Source of the DNA: JAUSPI01 sp964454305 | GTDB taxonomy: Bacteria; Desulfobacterota; Syntrophia; Syntrophales; JADFWA01 | Reading direction: 5' to 3' | DNA: 62,600 nucleotides | Assembly: GCA_964454305.1 (NCBI GenBank) | Contig: CAYVXX010000004.1 | Span: 1 to 62,600, forward strand | Part shown: positions 40,300-47,480 of the stretch, piece after piece | How positions within the stretch are numbered: the first letter of the stretch is position 1 | How the letters are laid out: every line of letters starts with the position of its first letter | The notes under the pieces: model-generated | The model's input: the letters and a program-made list of their open reading frames with translations, nothing else | Databases searched by the model: none | What the model was told of the DNA's origin: nothing | Translations under genes and position numbers: made by a program

Positions 40300-41628
40300 T
40301 CAATCGTCTGAAAGCAGGGAGAGATGCTGCCATTTCGCGGGATCCCGCCTCTCATTTGAAATGCCTTCAATATTCGATATTATTGTTCTCAGTTTTTGTT
40401 CCAGTACTTCATAGGAGAAAAAGCGGGATGCAAGCGTATAATTATTATTTACCAGCCTTCTCCTTTCTTCCGGGTGTTTTAATATGTGCTTTATTTTTTT
40501 GATAACCTCATCGGTTACATATCCGTCCATACTGACAACATGAAACCCTATCGGCTCAATATCCTGATTGAAAATCGAGTATCTGTTAACGAGGATCGGT
40601 TTTTTAAAGAAAATCGCTTCAAGGAATGCATTCCCAAACCCTTCGTACAGTGAAGGGTAGGTGACAAAATCTGCATGGGGATACATATCCCAGATAGTAT
40701 ATATTTTCTTTCCATCCGTAGTTATCCTTCTCTTGCTTTCGATAATCTCAGGTTTGATAATCAGGGGTACATTCAGAAGCTTTGCATAACTGATTATTCT
40801 TTCGTGGTATTCATCGCCTTCGTCGCCTGCAGAATGGGTGATCACAAGTTTGACTTTTGGGTCATTCATCCTGTTGACGACCTCAATGGAATGTTCGATT
40901 CCTTTTCTTGCGACTATTCGTGTGGGTTGCAAGAAAAAGAGATCGTCTTCTTCCAGTCCCAAGTCTTTTCTTACGTCTTTATTGAAGTCATCAATAAATG
41001 GTGCGCTTGCCGAGTATTGAAAAACATTAGGAATAATGTAAGGAGATATTCCGGTGCGGTAGCTCAAGTTACTGTCGGCCTGTGAATTGATCACCGCGTG
41101 ATGTATTGACGGAAGATTGGGAGGGAAGGCCATCGAAAGAAAGTCCTGAACGCAATTGACCATGAACCGTTCCCTTTCCCAATAAAAATCATGGTGATGA
41201 GCTATAGTGGGAATGCCCATTTCGGCTATCAATTCGGTGATGGCCAGTCCTAAGGGGATATTCATCGGAATGGTGAGGGCATTTTCAGCAATGAGCATGT
41301 CAATTGAAAATTTTTCGATGAAGCTGTATAAATCATTTTTTAGTTTTTTTCTCAAGCAGTGTATTTGATCGGTGATCTGTGATGTCCTTGTGGGAATGCC
41401 GAAACATTTTTCCTGAATTCTTCGTATATCAGGATGGTCAAAGAATGCCTCTGGTACTATCATGGTCCTTTCCGGTTGAGAATCGGATATTCCCACAAAG
41501 AAATAACAATTGTAACCCATTGTCGTTAATACATGCATCCACTTCTTAGTTTCAAGAGTTACTCCATCTGTGCCCTTAAACCTTGTTAGAACAAATCCTA
41601 TGTTTTTAATTGTGGTGAATGTAATCAT
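40300..41628 (-). CDS. glycosyltransferase family 4 protein
   Basis: A 442-residue GT-B fold protein. The donor-site signature is PSLYEGFGNAFLEAIFFKKP, the second Rossmann domain starts at FLQPTRIVARKGIEH, and the N-terminal half has HHHDFYWERERF. The EGFGNAFLEA pattern fits retaining GT4 enzymes. Sugar donor and acceptor cannot be read from the sequence. It is monocistronic here; AGGAGGT precedes the ATG. Confidence 0.85.
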   Translation of the reverse strand: MITFTTIKNIGFVLTRFKGTDGVTLETKKWMHVLTTMGYNCYFFVGISDSQPERTMIVPEAFFDHPDIRRIQEKCFGIPTRTSQITDQIHCLRKKLKNDLYSFIEKFSIDMLIAENALTIPMNIPLGLAITELIAEMGIPTIAHHHDFYWERERFMVNCVQDFLSMAFPPNLPSIHHAVINSQADSNLSYRTGISPYIIPNVFQYSASAPFIDDFNKDVRKDLGLEEDDLFFLQPTRIVARKGIEHSIEVVNRMNDPKVKLVITHSAGDEGDEYHERIISYAKLLNVPLIIKPEIIESKRRITTDGKKIYTIWDMYPHADFVTYPSLYEGFGNAFLEAIFFKKPILVNRYSIFNQDIEPIGFHVVSMDGYVTDEVIKKIKHILKHPEERRRLVNNNYTLASRFFSYEVLEQKLRTIISNIEGISNERRDPAKWQHLSLLSDD

Positions 41629-41735
41629 CTATACCTCCTGAAAATAAATTACGAGCGTGTTTTCCGCGACTTGCTGTGCGGACTTGATCTTACCGAGGAA
41701 CACACTTAGCAAGCTCCGACTTTCGACGAAGAGCT

Positions 41736-42521
41736 TCACGTTGAGATGCCTACTTCAATCTGTAATAGATCTTCTGCCAGAATGAGATGTCCTTGATAGG
41801 TTTTACGGCATTCGGCTTCAACGTCAACCATATCACATTCGGGATAAAAATGCGTGAGAACAAGCCGCTTAGCGTTAGCCTGAGCGGCAATTTCACCTGC
41901 CAGCGAAGGTGTAAGGTGTCCTGGAACCTTCATACCCTCGGGAAGAGAAGCTTCACATATTAAAAGGTCAGCATTTCTGGCAAGTGTAACAACATTGTCA
42001 CAAAGATCGATATCTCCGGTATAGACTACAGATGTTCCTTCCGGTGTTGTAATTCGAAAGCCGATGCTGCTCTCTATATGCTCCATCGGCATTGTTTCAA
42101 CATCGAAAAGTTTGAGTGAAAGGCCATCAGGTGCAGTATTGTCAAATTCTATTAAGTTTAACAGGTTGCCTTCTAATTCAATCCAGTGTCCGTATACTTT
42201 CTTCAACCCATCATAAAAGCTCTTAAGACCTACGGCACCGGCTACCGTGAAAGGTGTTCGTCTGCGATATGTTTCGGGATATTTGGTAGCAAAGAGAAAT
42301 GGGACAAATTCACCAGTATGATCGGGATGAAGATGGCTAAAGAAAAGGTATGATATCTGTGATATCGTTGTGCCGGCCTCCAGTAATCGTCTCATGGTAC
42401 CAGCCCCCAAGTCAAATAAAAGCTTTGTATCATTTATATCCATAAGGATGGAACAGGAACTCCTCCTTAAAGAAGGGACGCATGTTCCTGAGCCGAGTAT
42501 GGTTACTTTCACGGTGCCCAT
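41736..42521 (-). CDS. MBL-fold hydrolase, RNase Z-like
   Basis: A 261-residue metallo-beta-lactamase-fold protein. FFSHLHPDHTGEFVPFLFAT carries the HxHxDH motif, VVYTGDIDLC the aspartate, and LVLTHFYPEC the C-terminal histidine. It resembles short RNase Z-type hydrolases but lacks a clear tRNA exosite arm. It is downstream of yjbQ by 7 nt and shares its operon. Confidence 0.85.
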   Translation of the reverse strand: MGTVKVTILGSGTCVPSLRRSSCSILMDINDTKLLFDLGAGTMRRLLEAGTTISQISYLFFSHLHPDHTGEFVPFLFATKYPETYRRRTPFTVAGAVGLKSFYDGLKKVYGHWIELEGNLLNLIEFDNTAPDGLSLKLFDVETMPMEHIESSIGFRITTPEGTSVVYTGDIDLCDNVVTLARNADLLICEASLPEGMKVPGHLTPSLAGEIAAQANAKRLVLTHFYPECDMVDVEAECRKTYQGHLILAEDLLQIEVGIST

Positions 42522-42528
42522 TATCTTC

Positions 42529-42927
42529 TCATTTTGTTGAAAACAGTCTTATAAGAACCTTTCTTGTCCTGGGACCATCAAATTCACAGAAGAATATAGA
42601 TTGCCATGTACCGAGTATAAGCTTGCCATCTTCTATGAATACCGTTTCGGAAGCCCCAATCAGGGAGGACTTGATGTGGGCGGCAGAGTTTCCCTCAATA
42701 TGACTGTAGTTGTCATTGGGCGGTATAATCTTATTCAGCTCCATTATGATATCCCTTGGCACGTTAGGATCGGCATTTTCGTTTATTGTAATAGCTGCAG
42801 TAGTATGGGGTGTAAAAATATGACAGATGCCGCTTTTAATCTGCCTTTCACTCACCATCTTCCTGACCTGATGGGTAATATCGATCATTTCAAACTTTGA
42901 CCCGGTCTTCACAGTTATCTTTTTCAT
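42529..42927 (-). CDS. yjbQ: YjbQ family protein
   Basis: A 132-residue beta-barrel protein of the UPF0047/YjbQ family (secondary thiamine-phosphate synthase activity has been reported for E. coli YjbQ). CHIFTPHTTAAITINENADP and YSHIEGNSAAHIKSSL hold the conserved histidines and acidic residues of the active site. It is the first gene of a two-gene operon with the MBL hydrolase. Confidence 0.93.
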   Translation of the reverse strand: MKKITVKTGSKFEMIDITHQVRKMVSERQIKSGICHIFTPHTTAAITINENADPNVPRDIIMELNKIIPPNDNYSHIEGNSAAHIKSSLIGASETVFIEDGKLILGTWQSIFFCEFDGPRTRKVLIRLFSTK

Positions 42928-43260
42928 GAATTGCCCTTTGAACTGAACAGCGAGCGAATAAAATCAACAAATTTCATTAACAGTCGGAGATTCCACGCAG
43001 CTTGCTGCGGGGAGCTTCAATCTTTTTGTTAATTAATAATCGGTTTTACTTAAAAAAAACTTAATTATACTTTGATATTTTTCTGAATAGGACAATACTA
43101 TATGTATCTTGTCAAGCCAAAATGCACATAGTTTGTGAAATACAAGATTTTTCCTTAAACTCACTGTTTTATTGGGGGATGAGCTTAAGGGAGAACTTTT
43201 GACAAACACTGGTTTTTATGGTACCAAATTGATGGAATCATATATGAGGAGGTAGAAAAA
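42928..43260. other. 333-bp gap between divergent yjbQ and the SH3 gene
   Basis: Contains repeat copy C (42,938-43,028) and AT-rich DNA with no gene. A GAGGAGG at about 43,246 serves the SH3 gene. No confident promoter boxes were found. Confidence 0.6.
42938..43028 (+). repeat. TTGAACTGAACAG element, copy C
   Basis: TTGAACTGAACAGCGAGCG (42,938-42,956), an AT-rich spacer, CAGTCGGAGATTCC, then the hairpin around CGCAGCTTGCTGCG and GGGGAGCTTCAAT. The 19-bp unit and 13-bp hairpin of copies A and E are absent. It lies 10 bp upstream of the yjbQ start codon. Confidence 0.85.
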
Positions 43261-43935
43261 ATGTTTCCCAAATCCTTATTTTCAATGGTATTTTTTAGTA
43301 TGCTGCTTACGGCTTCCGCTTTTGCTGAAACCATGTTTGTTACTGATTCATTTAAGATCACCTTACGGACAGGTCCGTCTAATGAAAATAAAGTTATTGC
43401 CATGCTAAAGTCGAATCAGGAGCTTGAAATACTCGAAAAAGGGGATGATTGGGTTCGTGTTCGGCTGAAAAATGGGAAAGAAGGTTATGTCCTGAGGCGT
43501 TTCTTGACCTCAGAAGCACCAAAATTTTCTGTAATTGTTGGGCTTGAGGAGAAGGTTGAAGAGTTAAAGGATGAAATTAATAGTCTTGGAGAAAGTAAAA
43601 AACAGCTGGAAAAATCAAATTTGGAACTAAAATCTAATCTATTGTCCCAGGAAAAAGAGTTGACAGCGGTAAAAAGAAATTATGAGAAATTAAGATCAGG
43701 GGCAGTCGATTATATTGAGGTAAAAGAGCTGAAAGACAATTTGGAAAACAGAAATAAAAACCTTGAAAGTCGGGTGAACAACCTTCTGAAAGAAAACAGG
43801 CAGCTCAATAAACAGACAAATAAACTCTGGTTTGTTAGTGGAGCCGGTGTTTTGCTTCTGGGGTGGATTTTAGGTCTGGTTATGGGTCGGGCTCAGATAA
43901 GTCGTAGACGGAACTTTATCAAGGTTGATCTGTAA
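43261..43935 (+). CDS. SH3-domain, coiled-coil membrane protein
   Basis: A 224-residue protein with a signal sequence, a bacterial SH3 domain (about residues 22-85, MFVTDSFKITLRTGPSNENK then EGYVLRRFL), a long coiled coil (about 95-185) and a C-terminal transmembrane helix (WFVSGAGVLLLGWILGLVMG) followed by basic residues. This is the architecture of the YgiM/TIGR04211-type SH3 proteins, which are probably periplasmic with a C-terminal inner-membrane anchor. GAGGAGG precedes the ATG. Confidence 0.88.
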   Translation: MFPKSLFSMVFFSMLLTASAFAETMFVTDSFKITLRTGPSNENKVIAMLKSNQELEILEKGDDWVRVRLKNGKEGYVLRRFLTSEAPKFSVIVGLEEKVEELKDEINSLGESKKQLEKSNLELKSNLLSQEKELTAVKRNYEKLRSGAVDYIEVKELKDNLENRNKNLESRVNNLLKENRQLNKQTNKLWFVSGAGVLLLGWILGLVMGRAQISRRRNFIKVDL

Positions 43936-43950
43936 TCGAAGATTTCTCTA

Positions 43951-44074
43951 ATTGAATCTCCCCGCCGCAAGCAGCAGGGAATGAAGTAATTGAAGTTCCC
44001 CCGCAACAAGTTACGGGGGAGCTCCGACTGTTAAGGAAAATATTTATTTTTTATTCGCTCACTGTTCAGTTCAA
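43951..44074 (-). repeat. TTGAACTGAACAG element, copy D
   Basis: In reverse orientation. The left end TTGAACTGAACAGTGAGCG is at 44,074-44,056; two hairpin-plus-TTCAA ends lie in tandem, at about 44,024-43,997 and 43,982-43,951. The element's first bases supply the final codons TTG-AAC-TGA of the nagZ-like gene. Confidence 0.85.
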
Positions 44075-45256
44075 TTTCTCCTTAAGCTTCATGATTCTCA
44101 TGTATGATTCATTGATCCGTTCTGGACTGATTTCACCACGGGACAACAATTTTTTTATTATTGCAAGGGCGCGTGTTGAGATATCCTCTTCAAAGACCGA
44201 ATTATTGGCAAAAAGCAGGATGTCGACACCGGAAGAGATTGCCATTTTTATAGCAGTTTCAAGGCCGTAAAATGACCTGATTGCCTTCATCTGCATATCG
44301 TCAGAGATGACAATACCTCTATATTTAAGATCATTACGGAGTATCCCCTTGACAGTTCTGGATGAGAGGGTAGCTGGCCACTCTGGATCGATTTTTCCAT
44401 TAAAAATGTGGGCTGTCATTATCATATCGCATTTCCCGGATTTTATAATAACCTCAAAAGGTTTGAGTTCATTTGGAGACCAGCTGTTCGTTACATCTAC
44501 GAAGCCTTTATGGGAATCGTTCAATGAACTGCCATGTCCAGGGAAATGTTTTATTGCTGAGAGCACTCCAAAATCGTGTAAGGCATCGATGAATATAAGC
44601 GAATGTTTAACCACAATATCCGGATCAGCGGAAAAGCTCCGTTCTAACTTTCCGATTATGGGATTATCTGGATTTATATTGAGATCAACTACTGGTGCGA
44701 AATTAAGGTTAATTCCAAGATTAGCAAGAGTTTTTGCTGTTATTTTTGCGAACCTTTCTGTTGTGCTGGGGTTGTCAATTGATCCGAGATATTGTTCCGA
44801 TACGGAGGGAGGGAATCCGAACTTTTCTTTCAACCTATTAACCTTTCCGCCTTCCTGATCAATCGCAATAAAAAGGGGAATTAAAGAAGCTTTTTGCAGA
44901 GCAGTAGTTAAGGCTTTGACCTGTTTTGGGGACTTTATATTTCTGATAGGTGATTTTAATGGGACGTCGTAATCAAAGAGGATGACACCGCCTATATTTC
45001 TCTTTTTGATGTCCTGAATTACTGGACTTTGATTGTCTGCTGCAAGTCCCCGGAACCCGACCATTAACATCTGGCCTATTTGTATGTCGAGATTTTTATT
45101 TGAAGGTTCTGCAAGTTCCCCGCTCACTGAAGGCGGCGGCATGAAATGTATTAGCAGGATAAGTATCCAGAAAACCAACAAGAATAGACAAAGGTCATGC
45201 TTTACGTTGATCTTTGTTTTTACCCTTTTTTTCGTAGAAATTCCGGTTTTACGCAT
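44066..45256 (-). CDS. nagZ: beta-N-acetylhexosaminidase (NagZ-like, GH3)
   Basis: A 396-residue glycoside hydrolase family 3 protein that probably removes GlcNAc from peptidoglycan fragments. AIKHFPGHGSSLNDSH is the NagZ catalytic His/Asp loop, IVISDDMQMKAI carries the nucleophile Asp, and FIAIDQEGGKVNRL is the substrate strand. An N-terminal hydrophobic segment (LCLFLLVFWILILLIHFMPP) makes it membrane-anchored or exported, unlike cytoplasmic E. coli NagZ. The stop codon derives from repeat D. Confidence 0.9.
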   Translation of the reverse strand: MRKTGISTKKRVKTKINVKHDLCLFLLVFWILILLIHFMPPPSVSGELAEPSNKNLDIQIGQMLMVGFRGLAADNQSPVIQDIKKRNIGGVILFDYDVPLKSPIRNIKSPKQVKALTTALQKASLIPLFIAIDQEGGKVNRLKEKFGFPPSVSEQYLGSIDNPSTTERFAKITAKTLANLGINLNFAPVVDLNINPDNPIIGKLERSFSADPDIVVKHSLIFIDALHDFGVLSAIKHFPGHGSSLNDSHKGFVDVTNSWSPNELKPFEVIIKSGKCDMIMTAHIFNGKIDPEWPATLSSRTVKGILRNDLKYRGIVISDDMQMKAIRSFYGLETAIKMAISSGVDILLFANNSVFEEDISTRALAIIKKLLSRGEISPERINESYMRIMKLKEKLN

Positions 45257-45828
45257 CGTATAGATATTCCAACTGGTATGCTTTTTCGTATTTTACGAAT
45301 TATGATGTCGTGTTAATATTACCTTCAAGAGATTCCTTAATAAAATCAGAATAACGAGATAATAGTATCTTGTCAATGAAGTATGCTCAAATCAATGATT
45401 TTATTATAAGTGCTTGTCTTTAACTCAGGATTTACAGCAACTACCTACCTGCTGAAGCTCAAAAATCCTTGCTGTACCGCTTGTTTAGTCCTCAACTGGG
45501 TTTAAGGTTTCGAGAGATTCTGAAAGTTCTGCTAAACTTGTTTCAGTATTGCTCAAACTGCACAGTTGACAGCGGTTTTTTGGTTTTTTATGGCCTATAT
45601 TGCCAAACATAAGTTTAACATACCATTAAAAGTCGTTTAACATTTCTTTAAATCCCCCACCTTTTTACTATAAATTTTCCTATAAACAGGTTCTTGCGAT
45701 TAGTAGAAATTACTTAAATATTATAGAGTTATAGGCCATTTAACAAAAAATGTTCAAGTTGGCACGATATTTTCATTAATAGATAGACAAAGACAGAAAA
45801 CAGAAAACAAAAAAAGGAGACATAGGTT
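45257..45828. other. 572-bp gap with no gene seen
   Basis: AT-rich, without a convincing frame, hairpin family or strong promoter. TGGCAC at about 45,760 recalls a sigma54 -24 box but the -12 GC is missing. The strong AAAAGGAGACA near 45,812 belongs to the next gene. Much of the sequence is unexplained. Confidence 0.55.
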
Positions 45829-46104
45829 ATGAAAAAGACAATTTCTACGATGTTAATTGCGGGTTTTGTGGTGTTGACTACAGCTACGTTCGGATATGCC
45901 GAATATGTAGCAACCGGGACTAACAATTTTCCATATTTTCATCTGGGATGTTTGGTTGTTGGTGGTCTGATAATCATCTCGCTTAAACACAAATATGAGA
46001 AAATGTATCTGAGTGAGGCAATCGGTTCCTTTGCGCTCTATACTGTTCTTGTTGTTCTCTTTACCTCACCCGTAATAAATGTCCTCAGAACTGTTGTAGG
46101 CTAA
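45829..46104 (+). CDS. small membrane protein upstream of atpZ-like gene
   Basis: A 91-residue protein with an N-terminal signal-like segment (STMLIAGFVVLTTATFGYAE) and two further hydrophobic helices separated by a charged KHKYEKMYLSE loop. I do not recognise the family. AAAGGAGACA precedes the ATG. It lies 71 nt upstream of an AtpZ/AtpI-type gene and is probably co-transcribed, so a role around the ATP synthase or its ion supply is a guess from context. Confidence 0.7.
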   Translation: MKKTISTMLIAGFVVLTTATFGYAEYVATGTNNFPYFHLGCLVVGGLIIISLKHKYEKMYLSEAIGSFALYTVLVVLFTSPVINVLRTVVG

Positions 46105-46175
46105 GAGGAAGATTTCTTATCCTGCAAGATGTGGGACTTGCTTTCAACCTTATTTTTGGGGAGAGGAGTGAAGAA

Positions 46176-46409
46176 ATGTTGACAATAAAAAGCACAAAAA
46201 ATAAAACATCGGCATATTCCCAGATACTGCTTTTAAGTGCATGGGGGTTTGTCATCGTTATTTCTTCATTTCTCTTTCTCTACGTAGGGTATTGGTTGGA
46301 TGGTAAACTAAATACGGCACCTTCCTTCATGTTAGGATTATTCATGCTTGCTATTTTCCTCTGCATAGGAAGGTTTTATCAAGAAGCATGGTTGAAAAAA
46401 GGGAAGTAA
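46176..46409 (+). CDS. AtpZ/AtpI-family protein
   Basis: A 77-residue membrane protein with two helices (LLLSAWGFVIVISSFLFLYV, then SFMLGLFMLAIFLCIGRFYQ) and the intervening YWLDGKLNTAPS, which fits the AtpZ/AtpI family that accompanies F1Fo synthase operons and may handle Mg2+ or ring assembly. ATG 46,176, with GGGGAGAGGAGTG before it, is better than the open-frame start 15 codons upstream. No other atp gene follows; the solitary atpE is at 268. Confidence 0.75.
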   Translation: MLTIKSTKNKTSAYSQILLLSAWGFVIVISSFLFLYVGYWLDGKLNTAPSFMLGLFMLAIFLCIGRFYQEAWLKKGK

Positions 46410-46436
46410 AGACATTGAGGATAAAAAATCTGTGCC

Positions 46437-46469
46437 GGGGGGTTCCGCCCTTTGGGCGGGGAACTTCAA
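46437..46469 (+). repeat. isolated GC hairpin with TTCAA end (G)
   Basis: TTCCGCCC-TTT-GGGCGGGGAA (46,443-46,463) is followed by CTTCAA, the same terminus as the TTGAACTGAACAG elements, but the left end is missing. Confidence 0.65.
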
Positions 46470-46519
46470 AATCTTGAGTTCTATAAATTTTCCCTTCCCG
46501 CTGAATTCCATAAGAAAAC

Positions 46520-46993
46520 TTATGTTACACCGGTATTCTTAATACATTTTTTCACCAAGCCTTCAATGGTCATATAAATTTCCGCGAAGCAAAGCCTGTA
46601 GAAGTAATCCGAAAGCCCATAAGGATCCTTGATATCTTTATATAATTCGTGGTCATCTTCTGAAAATGATTTAAGAAGAAAGATTTTACCTTCTGCATCG
46701 GGATATTTGTCAATGATCATCTTTTTATGGGCATTTTCCATTACAATTATCTTGTCTGCATCTGCAACCATATCATACGTTAACAACTTTGATTTATGTC
46801 CATAGCCATTGAATCCATTTTCAGTTAATATTTGTATTGACCTTGGATCGCCAGGTACTCCCTCAATATTGTAGACGCCTGCTGAGGAAACCTCTATATC
46901 GCCGCAATTATTTTCTGTAAGTTTTTTCTTCAAGATTCGCTCTGCCATGAAGCTTCGACAGATATTACCGGTACAGACAAATAGTATTTTCAT
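46520..46993 (-). CDS. low-molecular-weight protein-tyrosine phosphatase
   Basis: A 157-residue LMW-PTP. The P-loop CTGNICRS (CX5R) lies near the N-terminus (MKILFVCTGNICRS), and the general acid Asp is in KDIKDPYG. Members act on protein tyrosine phosphate in exopolysaccharide kinases or on arginine phosphate. I chose ATG 46,993; an ATG three codons upstream is possible. No kinase partner is adjacent. Confidence 0.9.
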   Translation of the reverse strand: MKILFVCTGNICRSFMAERILKKKLTENNCGDIEVSSAGVYNIEGVPGDPRSIQILTENGFNGYGHKSKLLTYDMVADADKIIVMENAHKKMIIDKYPDAEGKIFLLKSFSEDDHELYKDIKDPYGLSDYFYRLCFAEIYMTIEGLVKKCIKNTGVT

Positions 46994-47002
46994 TGCTATC
47001 AA

Positions 47003-47480
47003 TCATTTGATCATTTTAGACGTGTTTGGATTTACCTCACGGAGCTTGAGGTATTTCCCTTTACATTCTAACGCCTCCGTAACAGTTCATTTTAGCAAAT
47101 TAATAATCATATTCAAGTTTTTATATTTCTTCACCCTTGAAGATAGATATTCTGAACACACAAAAACTGCAAAGATAGGAGCGATGTGATTTTAATAGTA
47201 TAATAAAAATTTTGAACTGAACAGCAAGCGAATAAAAAACAAACAATTTCCTTACCCCGATAAACGGGATAAGTCCCGCTAAAGGGGATAAATCCCACTA
47301 AAGGGGATAAATGCGTTAACGAAATTATTTTCTGGCAGAAAATAATTTCTAACTTACTAAACAGTCGGAGATTCCCCGCAACTTGTTGCGGGAAGCTTCA
47401 ATTTGTACAATTTTCTGTTGATAATATTTAAAATCTGCTTTAATATAATAAAGTTTATAAAAGCCGAAGAAGACAGGAAG
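47003..47480. other. 478-bp gap holding repeat E
   Basis: No gene. It contains AT-rich DNA then the full-length repeat E (47,212-47,405), which ends about 75 bp before the GAF-PilB start. A promoter inside or just after the repeat is likely but not identifiable. Confidence 0.65.
47212..47405 (+). repeat. TTGAACTGAACAG element, copy E (full length)
   Basis: TTGAACTGAACAGCAAGCG (47,212-47,230), then three tandem 19-bp units (47,256-47,312), a 13-bp hairpin (47,321-47,333 with 47,337-47,349) and a terminal hairpin (47,374-47,393) ending AAGCTTCAATTTG. The inner stem differs from copy A at three positions on each arm, each change compensated. It is the most complete member of the family. Confidence 0.9.

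Noticed and set aside
41650..41740. Degenerate relative of the TTGAACTGAACAG elements
   Set aside because: Some matches (GAGCG, ACTTGCTG, GAGCTTCA) are visible, but both ends are too diverged to call a copy.
45757..45775. Sigma54 promoter candidate TGGCACGATATTTTCAT
   Set aside because: The -12 GC is absent (TC instead), so the essential half of the consensus is missing.
47256..47312. Three 19-bp tandem units considered as a CRISPR array
   Set aside because: The units are head to tail without spacers and belong to a dispersed element.
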